Origin: CAZIVP01 sp964542915 | GTDB lineage: Bacteria; Calditrichota; Calditrichia; Calditrichales; Calditrichaceae | DNA length: 64,000 bases | Direction of reading: 5' to 3' | Assembly: GCA_964542915.1 (NCBI GenBank) | Contig: CAZIVP010000009.1 | Span: forward strand, 1-64,000 | Shown: piece after piece, positions 8,067 through 16,397 of the stretch | Layout: every line of letters begins with the position of its first letter | How positions within the stretch are numbered: the first letter of the stretch is position 1 | Notes under the pieces: generated by a model | Seen by the model: only the letters and a program-made list of their open reading frames with translations | What the model was told of the DNA's origin: nothing | Database searches by the model: none | Translations under genes and position numbers: made by a program

Positions 8067-9581
8067 GTGAAAATGAGTATATCGATAAGAGGCGGAAAGC
8101 CTGTAACGGTTTACCTGATATTGGCGGTGTTGCTTGTTTTAATGTTTTCCGGCGGTCTTTTGGTCGTAAGCGCCGGAACTACGGCCCAGTATGCACAGGA
8201 TATCCAACGATACAATCGCCGGTTGAATGATAACCTTTCAGCTAAGCTTTACCGCGACTATCCCTGGATGACGAATGCAATCTACCAATCGCTGTTGCCG
8301 CTGGAGTGTTATGAGCCATATCCATATAATTCTGAAAAGGAACGTTATCGCCAAATTTGGCGCCGTCATCCGCGTAATATTCAACACTATGAGCACAATA
8401 CGTTTTTAATCGCCGAAAATGAGTTCAATCGAATGATGCGCGACGACGATTATGTTTTAAAAAAAGGGGCTTTAACCCTGCTGAACGCCGGTTTGACGCA
8501 TTCATTGACGCTTAAACGGTCAGGTTATAATATCTCCAATATGCTTAAAAACGACGATGTACTTATTCAAAATGCCTTACTCCATGTTTTGCATAAATCG
8601 ATCGGCGAAGATCAAGTGCATAAACCGGAGGGATACATGACCTTTGATGTGCACGTGCATTCAAACCATTCATTCGATGGTACCGGCAATCTCGAGCACC
8701 TCTTATTAACGGCTCATAAAAAAGGTCTGGATGCTATTGCCATTACCGATCACGATTTTTTTGATGAAACGCACCGCGCTCTGCGCGTCGCTAATCGATT
8801 GAAAGAAGAGGGAAAGCTACCGCCATCCTTCACGGTTATTAACGGCATGGAGATATCGGCGCGCGAGGGGCACATTTTGGCGTTGTATATAAAATCCTAT
8901 ATTCCGGCGGGTATGAACGCCAAACAAACGATTGAAGCCATCCACGCTCAGGGCGGTTTGGCCATTGCGCCGCATCCTTTCCAACCGGAATTTGGCGTGG
9001 GCGGCAAGCTCATACAAACGCTGGATTTTGACGGTATGGTAATTACCGGTGCCGGTTCTGAGTTTGCCCTGTCATTGCTTTTAGCCGATGAGATGGAAGG
9101 TGAGCTGGCAATCTTAATGGATTCCGACACCCATGTGGAGAGTGGTCTGGCCTGGTTCGGTTATGCCCTGGCCAAAACGGATTCCATTAGCGCCCGGGCG
9201 CTGTATGATGCGATACAAAGAGGCCGGACGCAACCGGTTCACCAAAACATTATGCATACCCAAAGCCGACTGGCGGGCTCGCCTTTGGGGCGGACGATCG
9301 TTAATACGGTTTATCATCTTTATAATGTCAGGCATACGGTCGAACGGACCGTGTCCTCGTTTTTATTGGCCGACGGGTTTGCGGTCAAAGGTTTAGTGCC
9401 TGATGGTCTTCAACGCTTCCAAACGTTTCCGACCGCCCTGTTTGCCGGAAAGAGACCGAAATCTTTAATGGATAAGACCGTCCTGCGCGGCTTTGATGTC
9501 GTTTACGGCCCCGTCTATCTTTCTTATGAATGGATCAATCGTCAGGCAAACTGGCAGGTGGGTTATGTACAATATTGGTAA
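8067..9581 (+). CDS. membrane-anchored PHP-domain metallophosphoesterase
   Basis: 504 aa if the GTG at 8067 is used; an ATG at 8073 is an equally good start. Residues 14-33 form one membrane segment. About 150 residues with no recognised domain follow, then a PHP domain (about 190-360). All PHP metal motifs are visible: DVHVHSNHSFDG, AITDHD, GMEISAREGHILAL, APHPF and DSDTH. PHP proteins hydrolyse phosphodiesters or phosphomonoesters using a trinuclear metal site. The membrane anchor suggests that it acts at the outer face of the inner membrane, which is uncommon. The C-terminal 100 residues are unrecognised. Confidence 0.8.
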   Translation: MKMSISIRGGKPVTVYLILAVLLVLMFSGGLLVVSAGTTAQYAQDIQRYNRRLNDNLSAKLYRDYPWMTNAIYQSLLPLECYEPYPYNSEKERYRQIWRRHPRNIQHYEHNTFLIAENEFNRMMRDDDYVLKKGALTLLNAGLTHSLTLKRSGYNISNMLKNDDVLIQNALLHVLHKSIGEDQVHKPEGYMTFDVHVHSNHSFDGTGNLEHLLLTAHKKGLDAIAITDHDFFDETHRALRVANRLKEEGKLPPSFTVINGMEISAREGHILALYIKSYIPAGMNAKQTIEAIHAQGGLAIAPHPFQPEFGVGGKLIQTLDFDGMVITGAGSEFALSLLLADEMEGELAILMDSDTHVESGLAWFGYALAKTDSISARALYDAIQRGRTQPVHQNIMHTQSRLAGSPLGRTIVNTVYHLYNVRHTVERTVSSFLLADGFAVKGLVPDGLQRFQTFPTALFAGKRPKSLMDKTVLRGFDVVYGPVYLSYEWINRQANWQVGYVQYW

Positions 9582-9608
9582 GCGTTATTCTAAACAAAGG
9601 AATCGATT

Positions 9609-10235
9609 ATGTTATCTGCAAAAAAACAGGGTCAACGAACGCGCGCCCGACTCATTATAACTGCAACAAAATTGTTTGCGCGCTCGGGAAAAGAAGGGAC
9701 GTCTGTCTCAGATATTGCACTTCACAGCGGCGTCAATAAAGCGCTTGTTTATTATCATTTCCGCGACAAAGATACATTGTACGAAATCGTTCTGCGAAGT
9801 CAGCTCAAGAAAATGGTGGATCATCTGCACCGCCATTTGTTGTTTAACGCCATGGTAGAGAAAAACAGCCGGAACATTATTTACGTATTTTTTGAATTTT
9901 GGCGAAACAATCCGTCGATATTAAAACTGTTATTGCACGAAATTAACAGCGGCGCGGATTTTCTTGTGACGATTTTACAGGGCCATTACTTAAAAGAGTA
10001 TCAACTGAAAATTAAAAGTGTGATTTCCATATTAGAAGATACGGTGTTCGGCGGCTGCGAGAGCGATGAAGAATGTATGCAGCACTTCATAAGTCTGGTT
10101 GGTATCTTAATGATTTTCTTTATACTCGAACCGTTGTTCAATCGCCTTTTTAGTATCAATGAGAAAAACAAAGAGCAATTTTTTGAAAAACGGATCGATA
10201 CGATTCATCAAATGTACCGGAACCGGGCGGTTTGA
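9609..10235 (+). CDS. TetR-family transcriptional regulator
   Basis: 208 aa. The HTH is clear: TRARLIITATKLFARSGKEGTS, then ALVYYHFRDKDTLYEIVLR, the recognition helix and its helix-4 continuation. The C-terminal ligand domain (60-200) is divergent. An AAAGGAA ribosome site precedes the ATG at 9609. It follows the PHP gene by 27 bp and could be in the same transcript. No palindrome as clear as the one before the first TetR gene was seen here, so its targets cannot be named. Confidence 0.88.
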   Translation: MLSAKKQGQRTRARLIITATKLFARSGKEGTSVSDIALHSGVNKALVYYHFRDKDTLYEIVLRSQLKKMVDHLHRHLLFNAMVEKNSRNIIYVFFEFWRNNPSILKLLLHEINSGADFLVTILQGHYLKEYQLKIKSVISILEDTVFGGCESDEECMQHFISLVGILMIFFILEPLFNRLFSINEKNKEQFFEKRIDTIHQMYRNRAV

Positions 10236-10338
10236 TTAATACATGCGTGGAATGCTTTAATTTTGAAGTATATATGCTTAAATTGACCAATGCGAATATA
10301 TAAAGTTATTGGTAATCATTTTAAGAAGTGAATGCACA

Positions 10339-11295
10339 ATGAGCGCTGATAAAGCATACGATTTAACCATTATTGGTGCCGGCCCGGCCGGCATGACGGC
10401 CGCTATTTTTGCGCGCAATAAAGGCCTGGACCTGCAGGTGGTGGAAGGAATGATTCCCGGCGGCCAGTTAAGCCACTTATATCCTCATAAACCGGTGTAC
10501 AATTATCCCGGTTATGCTAAAATCAACGGCGGTCAATTAGCGGATCAAATGTTGAATCAACTCAGAGAGAATGAAATAGAACTCATCCCGGATGCGCCTG
10601 TTGAACGGATTTCATACGATGAAGCCTCCGAAGGGTTTGAATTGCATAAGCCGGCTCAAAACGTTTTTAGTCGCTCGGTCATCATTGCGGCGGGCATGGG
10701 GCTACTTGAACCCAGAAAACTGAATGCGGAGGGCGAAGCGGCGCTTGAGGGTCAAAATGTATTTTACACGATTACAGATTTACAGGAGTGGCAAAATCAA
10801 AACATAATCGTCGTGGGCGGAGGCAACAGCGCTGTGGATCATGCACTTTTGCTTATGGAACAGGATTGCCGCGTAGTCCTCATCCATCAGCTCAATAAAT
10901 TCCAGTCGGAAGAGGCGTCCGTGGAAAAACTGCGGCAATCCGATGCCGAAGTTTTTTTGGAATCGCAGGTAACAACCTTTAAAACCTCCGAAAAGGGAAA
11001 AGTGGGAGTTGTGATTGAAAATAAAAAGAGCGGAGAAACCTGCCGTAAAGATGCGGACCGCATCCTGATCAATATCGGTCTGAAGCCCAATCTGGGTTTT
11101 ATAAATTCCCTTGACCTGGACAAGAAGGGTAAGCAGATCAAAGTGGATACGGAAATGCAAACCAGCATAGCCGGTGTGTATGCCTGCGGCGATGTGGTTG
11201 CCTATCCGGGTAAATCACGCCTGATCGTAACGGCAATGGGTGAAGCTGCCACCGCTGTAAACAGCATCCATCGGGCATTTAAATCCAAAAAGTAG
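10339..11295 (+). CDS. thioredoxin-reductase-like ferredoxin/flavodoxin-NADP reductase
   Basis: 318 aa from the ATG at 10339; an in-frame TTG at 10309 would add 10 residues but lacks a better ribosome site. The FAD motif is IIGAGPAGMTAAIFAR and the NADPH motif is VVGGGNSAVDHALLL. The C-terminal FAD signature is YACGDVVAYPGKSRLI. The CxxC redox pair that defines true thioredoxin reductases between the two NADPH-domain halves is absent, which places it with the YumC-type ferredoxin-NADP reductases. The inferred role is NAD(P)H-dependent reduction of ferredoxin or flavodoxin. The next gene starts 15 bp downstream. Confidence 0.82.
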   Translation: MSADKAYDLTIIGAGPAGMTAAIFARNKGLDLQVVEGMIPGGQLSHLYPHKPVYNYPGYAKINGGQLADQMLNQLRENEIELIPDAPVERISYDEASEGFELHKPAQNVFSRSVIIAAGMGLLEPRKLNAEGEAALEGQNVFYTITDLQEWQNQNIIVVGGGNSAVDHALLLMEQDCRVVLIHQLNKFQSEEASVEKLRQSDAEVFLESQVTTFKTSEKGKVGVVIENKKSGETCRKDADRILINIGLKPNLGFINSLDLDKKGKQIKVDTEMQTSIAGVYACGDVVAYPGKSRLIVTAMGEAATAVNSIHRAFKSKK

Positions 11296-11309
11296 AAACC
11301 GAGGTTGTG

Positions 11310-12014
11310 ATGACTCAACACAATCAAACAATTATACTGATCTTACCGTGGTCGAGCCTGGCAAAGGAGATGATCGAACAGTATAAAAAGCAAAGCGTGA
11401 AGCTGATCATCTTTGTGGAGCAGGAGTCGGATGAGAACTTTTTAAGGAAAGCATATACAAATATTCCGCCGAACGTTTCGCTTTACCGTATCGAAAAACC
11501 GTTTGACGCTTTGTGGCAATCGATGTCCAATGAAATGGTCGATAAACTGAACCAACCGGATATCATATTCAATTTTATCGGCAATGAGTTTCTACAAATA
11601 GAAATAGAAGGCGAAGGTGAGGATTGGCAGATTGATCCCGAGGCAAAACCTCAAGTGCATTTTGCTTTTATCGAAACATATCTCAGGCATATTTCAGGGA
11701 AAAAAGCAATCCACTGGTTTAATGTCGTTTACGGACGTACAAAATTATCCGATGGAAAACAGGTGTTTTGTCAATCACGTTACGGCATTATGGGATTCAA
11801 TAATCTGATTCGTTTAAATCCGAATTTTCAGAATATTCATATTCAGGATATTTGCCTTACCTTTTTAAGATATAAAACAAGTAAGGACAAAGTCATCCAT
11901 TGCAACCACTGCAGCAAAGAATCTTTTGGCGAACAACAATTCGATTTACGTTCCCCCCGATCCATCGCGAACCTGATTATTAAACAGGCTGAAAAAAAAA
12001 TCCAACAACTGTAA
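11310..12014 (+). CDS. SDR-like (Rossmann) protein with a degenerate cofactor motif
   Basis: About 234 aa from the ATG at 11310 (a GTG lies just before it). The profile resembles a short-chain dehydrogenase: a first beta strand TIILILPWSS, a strand with NFIGNE, and a Y-x-x-x-x-G-F segment (SRYGIMGFNNLIR) where SDRs have YxxxK. However, the glycine-rich TGxxxGIG motif is missing and the active-site Lys is replaced. It may be a non-catalytic or strongly diverged SDR, or an unrelated Rossmann protein. It lies 15 bp after the flavoprotein gene, so a shared transcript is likely. Confidence 0.45.
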   Translation: MTQHNQTIILILPWSSLAKEMIEQYKKQSVKLIIFVEQESDENFLRKAYTNIPPNVSLYRIEKPFDALWQSMSNEMVDKLNQPDIIFNFIGNEFLQIEIEGEGEDWQIDPEAKPQVHFAFIETYLRHISGKKAIHWFNVVYGRTKLSDGKQVFCQSRYGIMGFNNLIRLNPNFQNIHIQDICLTFLRYKTSKDKVIHCNHCSKESFGEQQFDLRSPRSIANLIIKQAEKKIQQL

Positions 12015-12016
12015 AG

Positions 12017-12065
12017 TATATCCGGCAGTAAGTTCACCTTTTGGGTTGCCTATCTGCCGGATATA
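12017..12065. terminator. long perfect hairpin between the SDR-like gene and tRNA-Ser
   Basis: TATATCCGGCAG (12017-12028) and CTGCCGGATATA (12054-12065) form a 12-bp perfect stem with a 25-nt loop. It starts two bases after the stop of the SDR-like gene and ends one base before the 3' end of the minus-strand tRNA-Ser. Neither side has a good T-run, so it is a candidate bidirectional or Rho-assisted terminator, or a processing hairpin. Confidence 0.45.
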
Positions 12066-12066
12066 G

Positions 12067-12157
12067 CGGAGAGGGAGGGATTCGAACCCTCGGTAGATGG
12101 ATTACACCTACACTCACTTAGCAGGCGAGCGCCTTCAGCCAGCTCGGCCACCTCTCC
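12067..12157 (-). tRNA. tRNA-Ser (anticodon GCU)
   Basis: The 91-nt minus-strand sequence starts GGAGAGGUGGCCGAG and folds as a class II tRNA. The acceptor stem is GGAGAGG/CCUCUCC with discriminator G. The anticodon arm CUCGC-CUGCUAA-GUGAG gives anticodon GCU. A long variable arm follows, then GGUUCGAAUCC as T-loop. The G discriminator and long variable arm are serine identity elements. CCA is not encoded. It reads AGC/AGU codons. Confidence 0.93.
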
Positions 12158-12165
12158 AATAGCGG

Positions 12166-12247
12166 CGGAGGATGAGGGACTCGAACCCCCAAGCCCAAAG
12201 GGCGGCGGTTTTCAAGACCGCTGCGTTACCAATTACGCTAATCCTCC
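12166..12247 (-). tRNA. tRNA-Ser (anticodon UGA)
   Basis: 82 nt on the minus strand. The acceptor stem is GGAGGAU/AUCCUCC with discriminator G. The anticodon arm GCGGU-CUUGAAA-ACCGC gives anticodon UGA. The variable arm contains the GCCC/GGGC stem of a class II tRNA, and GGUUCGAGUCC forms the T-loop. It lies 8 bp upstream of tRNA-Ser(GCU), probably in the same transcript. Its 5' half is duplicated exactly 100 bp upstream in a broken copy. Confidence 0.92.
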
Positions 12248-12280
12248 ATACTGGATATATATTTGTCAATGAACAAAGGT

Positions 12281-12347
12281 CGGCGGTTTTTCCCGAAGGG
12301 ACTCCTTCGGAGCAAGACCGCTGCGTTACCAATTACGCTAATCCTCC
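12281..12347 (-). pseudogene. broken tRNA-Ser(UGA) copy with a hairpin inserted in the anticodon loop
   Basis: Minus-strand bases 12347-12313 are identical over 35 nt to the 5' half of the tRNA-Ser(UGA) gene, up to CUUG of the anticodon loop. An extra block then holds CCGAAGG-AGTC-CCTTCGG, a 7-bp perfect hairpin (12293-12310 on the plus strand). After it the 3' half of the anticodon stem (AACCGCCG) resumes. The variable arm, T arm and 3' acceptor strand are missing, so no cloverleaf can form. It is a partial tandem duplication of the neighbouring tRNA gene. Confidence 0.8.
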
Positions 12348-12348
12348 G

Positions 12349-12377
12349 AAAAAAGAGGAATTTGTTCCTCAAAAAAA
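12349..12377 (-). terminator. intrinsic-terminator-like hairpin in the tRNA-Ser leader
   Basis: GAGGAA-TTTG-TTCCTC (12355-12370) is flanked by A-runs on the plus strand, so on the minus strand a 6-bp stem is followed by TTTTTT. It lies immediately upstream of the broken tRNA copy and of the two tRNA-Ser genes as transcribed. There is no minus-strand gene above it that it would obviously terminate. Confidence 0.5.
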
Positions 12378-12626
12378 TCCACAGTTGTATTGTCAATGAT
12401 CGCTTTTGTTTTTTATTAAAAATCGGATTCAAGAATATAATGAGACGTCGTATTATTTTCAAACATTTAAACGATGTATCATGGTTTTCTTGTGCTTTTT
12501 AAAATCAATGGGACGGTCGCTATGGATTCAAAACCCATTTTGCTTGCGAAAGTGTGGATACAATTTTGGAACATACCCTCGTATTAATTACATTAGCAAG
12601 CGTCATTCTTGGACCGGAGTGCGATA
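12378..12626. other. gap before the DUF3592 gene
   Basis: AT-rich stretch with no convincing reading frame. It must hold the promoter for the leftward tRNA-Ser genes. A TTGACA is present on the minus strand near 12391-12397, but no good -10 element is spaced from it. GGAG at 12616-12619 is the ribosome site of the next gene. Confidence 0.5.
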
Positions 12627-13223
12627 ATGATTGCTTTTCCAATAATTGCCATTTCTATTTTTATTGCCGTTTTGCTGGCACTGTCGCTTATAAAGAGAGA
12701 CACAGTCAGGCGGGTACCATCAGTGCTGTGGTGGCTGGCTTTGTTTATTGCCATTATAGCTCTGATAATCATTTTCACTCAGCAAATTCGTTTCGAAAAC
12801 CACCGGCGCCTGAATAACTGGAAACCCGTCAATGCGACGATCGAATTTTCAAGGGTGATCGGAGAGCGCGCCTTTAGACCGGAGGTTGTATTTCGTTATC
12901 AAGTAAAAGGGCGCATTTACAGGGATACCACCTATTTTAACCGCCCGAGTTTCGGCGGTAGGCGTAACCGGCTCGAAAGCGCCGAAAATATTGTCAAAGC
13001 CAACCAGCCCGGTAATCTCCTAAAGGTCTACTATAACCCGACGCAACCGGCGCAGGCGCGTCTGAAGACGCGGTTACCCTGGGATTTTTACGGACAACTC
13101 AGTTTTGGCGTCCTTCTCTTGATAATGGCTGTAACCGTAGTAAGCATCAAACCGCTACGTGGCAACATTCAGCCTAATAAAAATGCAACATCTGATAACC
13201 GTCAAAAGGCCAACAGGAAATAA
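12627..13223 (+). CDS. DUF3592-domain membrane protein
   Basis: 198 aa from the ATG at 12627, which has GGAG 7 bases upstream; an in-frame TTG at 12609 lacks such a site. Two N-terminal membrane helices (about 1-22 and 33-55) are followed by an extracytoplasmic domain with WKPVNATIEFSRV, EVVFRYQVKGRIYRDTTYF and VYYNPTQPAQARL, then a third helix near 155-175. This is the DUF3592 pattern (W-x-P-x-x-G-x-I ... Y-x-Y-x-V-x-G ... VYYNPxxP). The function is unknown in the family. It lies 75 bp before the DinG-type gene. Confidence 0.65.
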   Translation: MIAFPIIAISIFIAVLLALSLIKRDTVRRVPSVLWWLALFIAIIALIIIFTQQIRFENHRRLNNWKPVNATIEFSRVIGERAFRPEVVFRYQVKGRIYRDTTYFNRPSFGGRRNRLESAENIVKANQPGNLLKVYYNPTQPAQARLKTRLPWDFYGQLSFGVLLLIMAVTVVSIKPLRGNIQPNKNATSDNRQKANRK

Positions 13224-13297
13224 ATTGAAGAAATGGTAACGAATAAACCCCGGGCGATTAAGAAGTTCGCCACTTTTTAGAAAGCGGGTCAAATAAA

Positions 13298-16291
13298 ATG
13301 GAAGATTTAAAAAAACAATTATTAAGATATCTTGGATTGAGAACCTTTGTGGTGATCGATTTGGAGACAACCGGTCTCAATCCAGGCCAGGATCGTATTA
13401 TCGAAATTGGTGCCATTAAATACGAAGAAGGTAAAGAATCGGACACATTCGAACAACTGGTGAATCCGGGGATGGAAATTCCGGAATTTATTACCCGTCT
13501 TACAGGGATTTCGGATGCCGATGTGGCAGAAAAGCCTCGTATCGAAGACGTCTTTAATCATCTGGATCAATTCCTGGGCGGAGCAGGCTTTGTTGGACAA
13601 CAGGTCAACTTTGATGCTTCTTTTATTGAGTATGAATACCGCAAAAGGCATAACGATTTCAAAAACTGGGACGACCAGACATCACGATTTAAATACCTCA
13701 ACAATGTTCGGATCGATACGCTATTTCTGTCCCGCATTTTTCTACCGTTTTTATCCAGTTTTAAACTCGGTAATCTGGCCGATCAGTTCGGTTATGATCT
13801 TGCCAATGCCCACCGGGCAGTAGAGGACGCCCGCGCCACCGGTAATGTGTTCATTGAATTGTTGGATCATATTTTGGCCACGGATAATCGCATTCTGAAT
13901 AATATTATTCAATTGATTTATCCGAATTCCGCCCGGGCCAAAACATTTTTCAGTCCCATTCTTAAATTCAAAAAGGAGCATAACATTCAATCCGCCGCGG
14001 TTGCGCTTGTAGCGGATGCCAAATATGGCCAGGAATTTTATAATACCATCGGCAAAATAGAAGTACGAATGACTCCGGAAGAAGAAGCCGGGCGTAATCT
14101 GCTGAATGAAAGTCTGGTTGAAGAATATTTCAATAAAGGCGGACGTTTGAACGCTGTCATTCCAAATTATGAAGAGCGCAGCGAACAGCAAAAAATGGCG
14201 GAGCTGATCCTGCAGGGATTTAATAATACGCGCTTCGTAGTAGCCGAGGCCGGAACGGGCACGGGCAAGTCGATGGCGTATTTGACCCCGGCGCTGGAAT
14301 GGGCGGCGGATAACCGGGAGGATAATCAGCGCGTTGTGGTCTCTACCAATACCAAAAATCTGCAGGAACAACTTTTTTTCAAAGATTTACCTACTCTTTA
14401 CAAAGCCAGCAAAGGTAAGTTTACTTCGGCTCTTTTGAAGGGCCGGGCCAATTATCTTTGTCTGGATAAGTGGCATACCATTATGAGCGATCCAAACAAG
14501 CGACTCTCACAGCAGGAACGTACGCGTATCCTCCCGCTTATGTTATGGGTGGAGCAGACGACAACCGGCGATATTGCCGAAAACGCCGGTTTTCAGGTTG
14601 AAAGAAACTGGGGATTATGGTCCAAGTTGATTGCCGAAGCCTCGTATTGTCCGGGCAAAGCCTGTCAATATTTCAACGACTGCTATCTGATGAAAGCGCG
14701 GGAGAATGCTCGCAATGCCGATATTGTGGTAGTCAATCATGCTCTGCTTTTTGCCGATCTGGCCGCCGATCATAAAATACTGGGGGACTATCATAACCTC
14801 ATCTTGGATGAAGCCCATAATGTTGAGAAAACAGCGGCGGAATATCTGGGCGTCCGCGTCAGCTTCTGGTCCTTTCGTAATATTTACCATAAATTATACG
14901 ATGAAGAGCCCAAACGGACCGGCGCTCTGCAACAGTTGGATTATCGCATGAGCCGTGGTAGCGTCGAGGATAAAACGGCGGGTGAACTGTTCCGTGTTTC
15001 GAAACGGCTTAAAGGCGCCAGCCTGAACTTGAAAGAGAAAGTACATATATTCTATAACGAATTCAGCCGCGTTTTGCGCGAACGATATTTCAAGACCGAT
15101 GCCAACCAGTATGAAGAAAACCGTATCCGCTATTTCAAGAATTACCGTTATTTTCGCCAGTTGGCGAACGAGATCGGTGATATTCACAACGCTCTGCAAA
15201 AAACAATCAAAGAACTCGAAACATTGCTTGAGATCCTGTCCAACGTGAAGCGTGATGCGTTTGAATTTCAGGATCAGATGCTGCGCGAATTTTTAGCCAT
15301 ACAGGATGATCTGGTTACGATTCGCGAGAATTTCAGTTTTTGCATCGACGCCGACGCCGCCAATTATGTCTTCTGGCTGGACATACCACGCAACGAACGC
15401 AGTAATGACGTGGTGTTGCACGGCGTTCCGCTGAATGTCGCCGAGTTACTGGAGAAAATGCTTTATCGCGGGCTTGACGTGGCCGTGTTTACCTCGGCTA
15501 CACTGGCGGTAAACCAGCAATTCGATTATTTTGCTTCACGCGTCGGATTAACGCTGCATAAAGAAAAGGAGTTAAGCGCGCAATCCTTCGGATCGCCGTT
15601 CGACTTTGAAAATCAAATTTTATTGGGCGTTTCCGATTATTTACCTGATCCGCGCAATCCCGAATTTTCAAAAGCGCTGACCGAACAAATCAAGAAGATT
15701 CATAATCAACATCGCACCGGTATGCTTGTGTTGTTTACCAATTATAAACTGCTAAACTGGGCCTATGATCAGCTAAAACCTGAGTTTGACGCCGACCGAA
15801 TTTTGCTTTTGGCGCAGGGTAAAAGCGGTAGCCGTACCAATATAATCAATCAGTTCAAAGACCATCGCGATTCCATCCTATTCGGAACCGATAGCTTCTG
15901 GGAAGGCATTGACGTGCCCGGGGATGCTCTGGAAATCCTGCTCATTCCGAAGCTACCTTTTGATGTGCCCAGCGATCCGCTTGTCGCCGCACGTATGGAG
16001 GAAATTAAAAAAGCGGGCGGCAACCCCTTCTTTAACTATTCGGTTCCGGAAGCTATTATTAAATTCAGGCAGGGCTTCGGAAGATTGATACGCAATAATA
16101 ACGATTTTGGAATGGTGCTCGTGGCGGATAACCGATTGAGCCGGATGCAGTATGGCCGTTATTTTCTGAACAGCCTGCCTGTTAAGGCGCAGATTTTTAT
16201 GGACGAGCAGGAATTGATGAACACCATGCATAAATGGTTTCAGAAAAAGACCGCAGCCGCCTCCGGTACAGAGCAGAATCTGAAGACGTAA
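13298..16291 (+). CDS. dinG: DinG-type helicase with N-terminal DEDDh exonuclease domain
   Basis: 997 aa. Residues 1-180 are a DnaQ-like 3'-5' exonuclease: VVIDLETTGLNPGQDRIIEIG (exo I, abbreviated), NFDASFIEYEY, and HRAVEDARATG (exo III with the DEDDh His). From about 300 it is an XPD/DinG superfamily 2 helicase. It has Walker A AGTGTGKS (near 318), DEAH (near 504) and the C-terminal QGFGRLIRN. Four cysteines (one in YLCLDKW, three in CPGKACQYFNDC) are placed like the 4Fe-4S ligands of XPD/DinG. The exonuclease-helicase fusion is the form known from Firmicutes DinG. The likely role is processing of R-loops or structured DNA. Confidence 0.9.
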   Translation: MEDLKKQLLRYLGLRTFVVIDLETTGLNPGQDRIIEIGAIKYEEGKESDTFEQLVNPGMEIPEFITRLTGISDADVAEKPRIEDVFNHLDQFLGGAGFVGQQVNFDASFIEYEYRKRHNDFKNWDDQTSRFKYLNNVRIDTLFLSRIFLPFLSSFKLGNLADQFGYDLANAHRAVEDARATGNVFIELLDHILATDNRILNNIIQLIYPNSARAKTFFSPILKFKKEHNIQSAAVALVADAKYGQEFYNTIGKIEVRMTPEEEAGRNLLNESLVEEYFNKGGRLNAVIPNYEERSEQQKMAELILQGFNNTRFVVAEAGTGTGKSMAYLTPALEWAADNREDNQRVVVSTNTKNLQEQLFFKDLPTLYKASKGKFTSALLKGRANYLCLDKWHTIMSDPNKRLSQQERTRILPLMLWVEQTTTGDIAENAGFQVERNWGLWSKLIAEASYCPGKACQYFNDCYLMKARENARNADIVVVNHALLFADLAADHKILGDYHNLILDEAHNVEKTAAEYLGVRVSFWSFRNIYHKLYDEEPKRTGALQQLDYRMSRGSVEDKTAGELFRVSKRLKGASLNLKEKVHIFYNEFSRVLRERYFKTDANQYEENRIRYFKNYRYFRQLANEIGDIHNALQKTIKELETLLEILSNVKRDAFEFQDQMLREFLAIQDDLVTIRENFSFCIDADAANYVFWLDIPRNERSNDVVLHGVPLNVAELLEKMLYRGLDVAVFTSATLAVNQQFDYFASRVGLTLHKEKELSAQSFGSPFDFENQILLGVSDYLPDPRNPEFSKALTEQIKKIHNQHRTGMLVLFTNYKLLNWAYDQLKPEFDADRILLLAQGKSGSRTNIINQFKDHRDSILFGTDSFWEGIDVPGDALEILLIPKLPFDVPSDPLVAARMEEIKKAGGNPFFNYSVPEAIIKFRQGFGRLIRNNNDFGMVLVADNRLSRMQYGRYFLNSLPVKAQIFMDEQELMNTMHKWFQKKTAAASGTEQNLKT

Positions 16292-16397
16292 TGTTTTAAA
16301 AGATGGTTTCCCGAAGAAATGGTTATTCGATAATTAGAATATCATTATTTTAGATTCGCTAACCATGACCCTGAAAGGTTGAGCTGAGAGGAGAACG

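Noticed and set aside
12166..12347. tRNA-Ser repeat as an integration (att) site of a mobile element
   Set aside because: The duplicated part is the 5' half of the tRNA and the copies are only 100 bp apart with no integrase near; integrases normally duplicate the 3' half at distance.
16320..16397. TPP-like riboswitch before hutH (CTGAGA-like string)
   Set aside because: Only a short CTGAGAGG string is present, and it is explained by the ribosome site; the other conserved TPP elements are absent.
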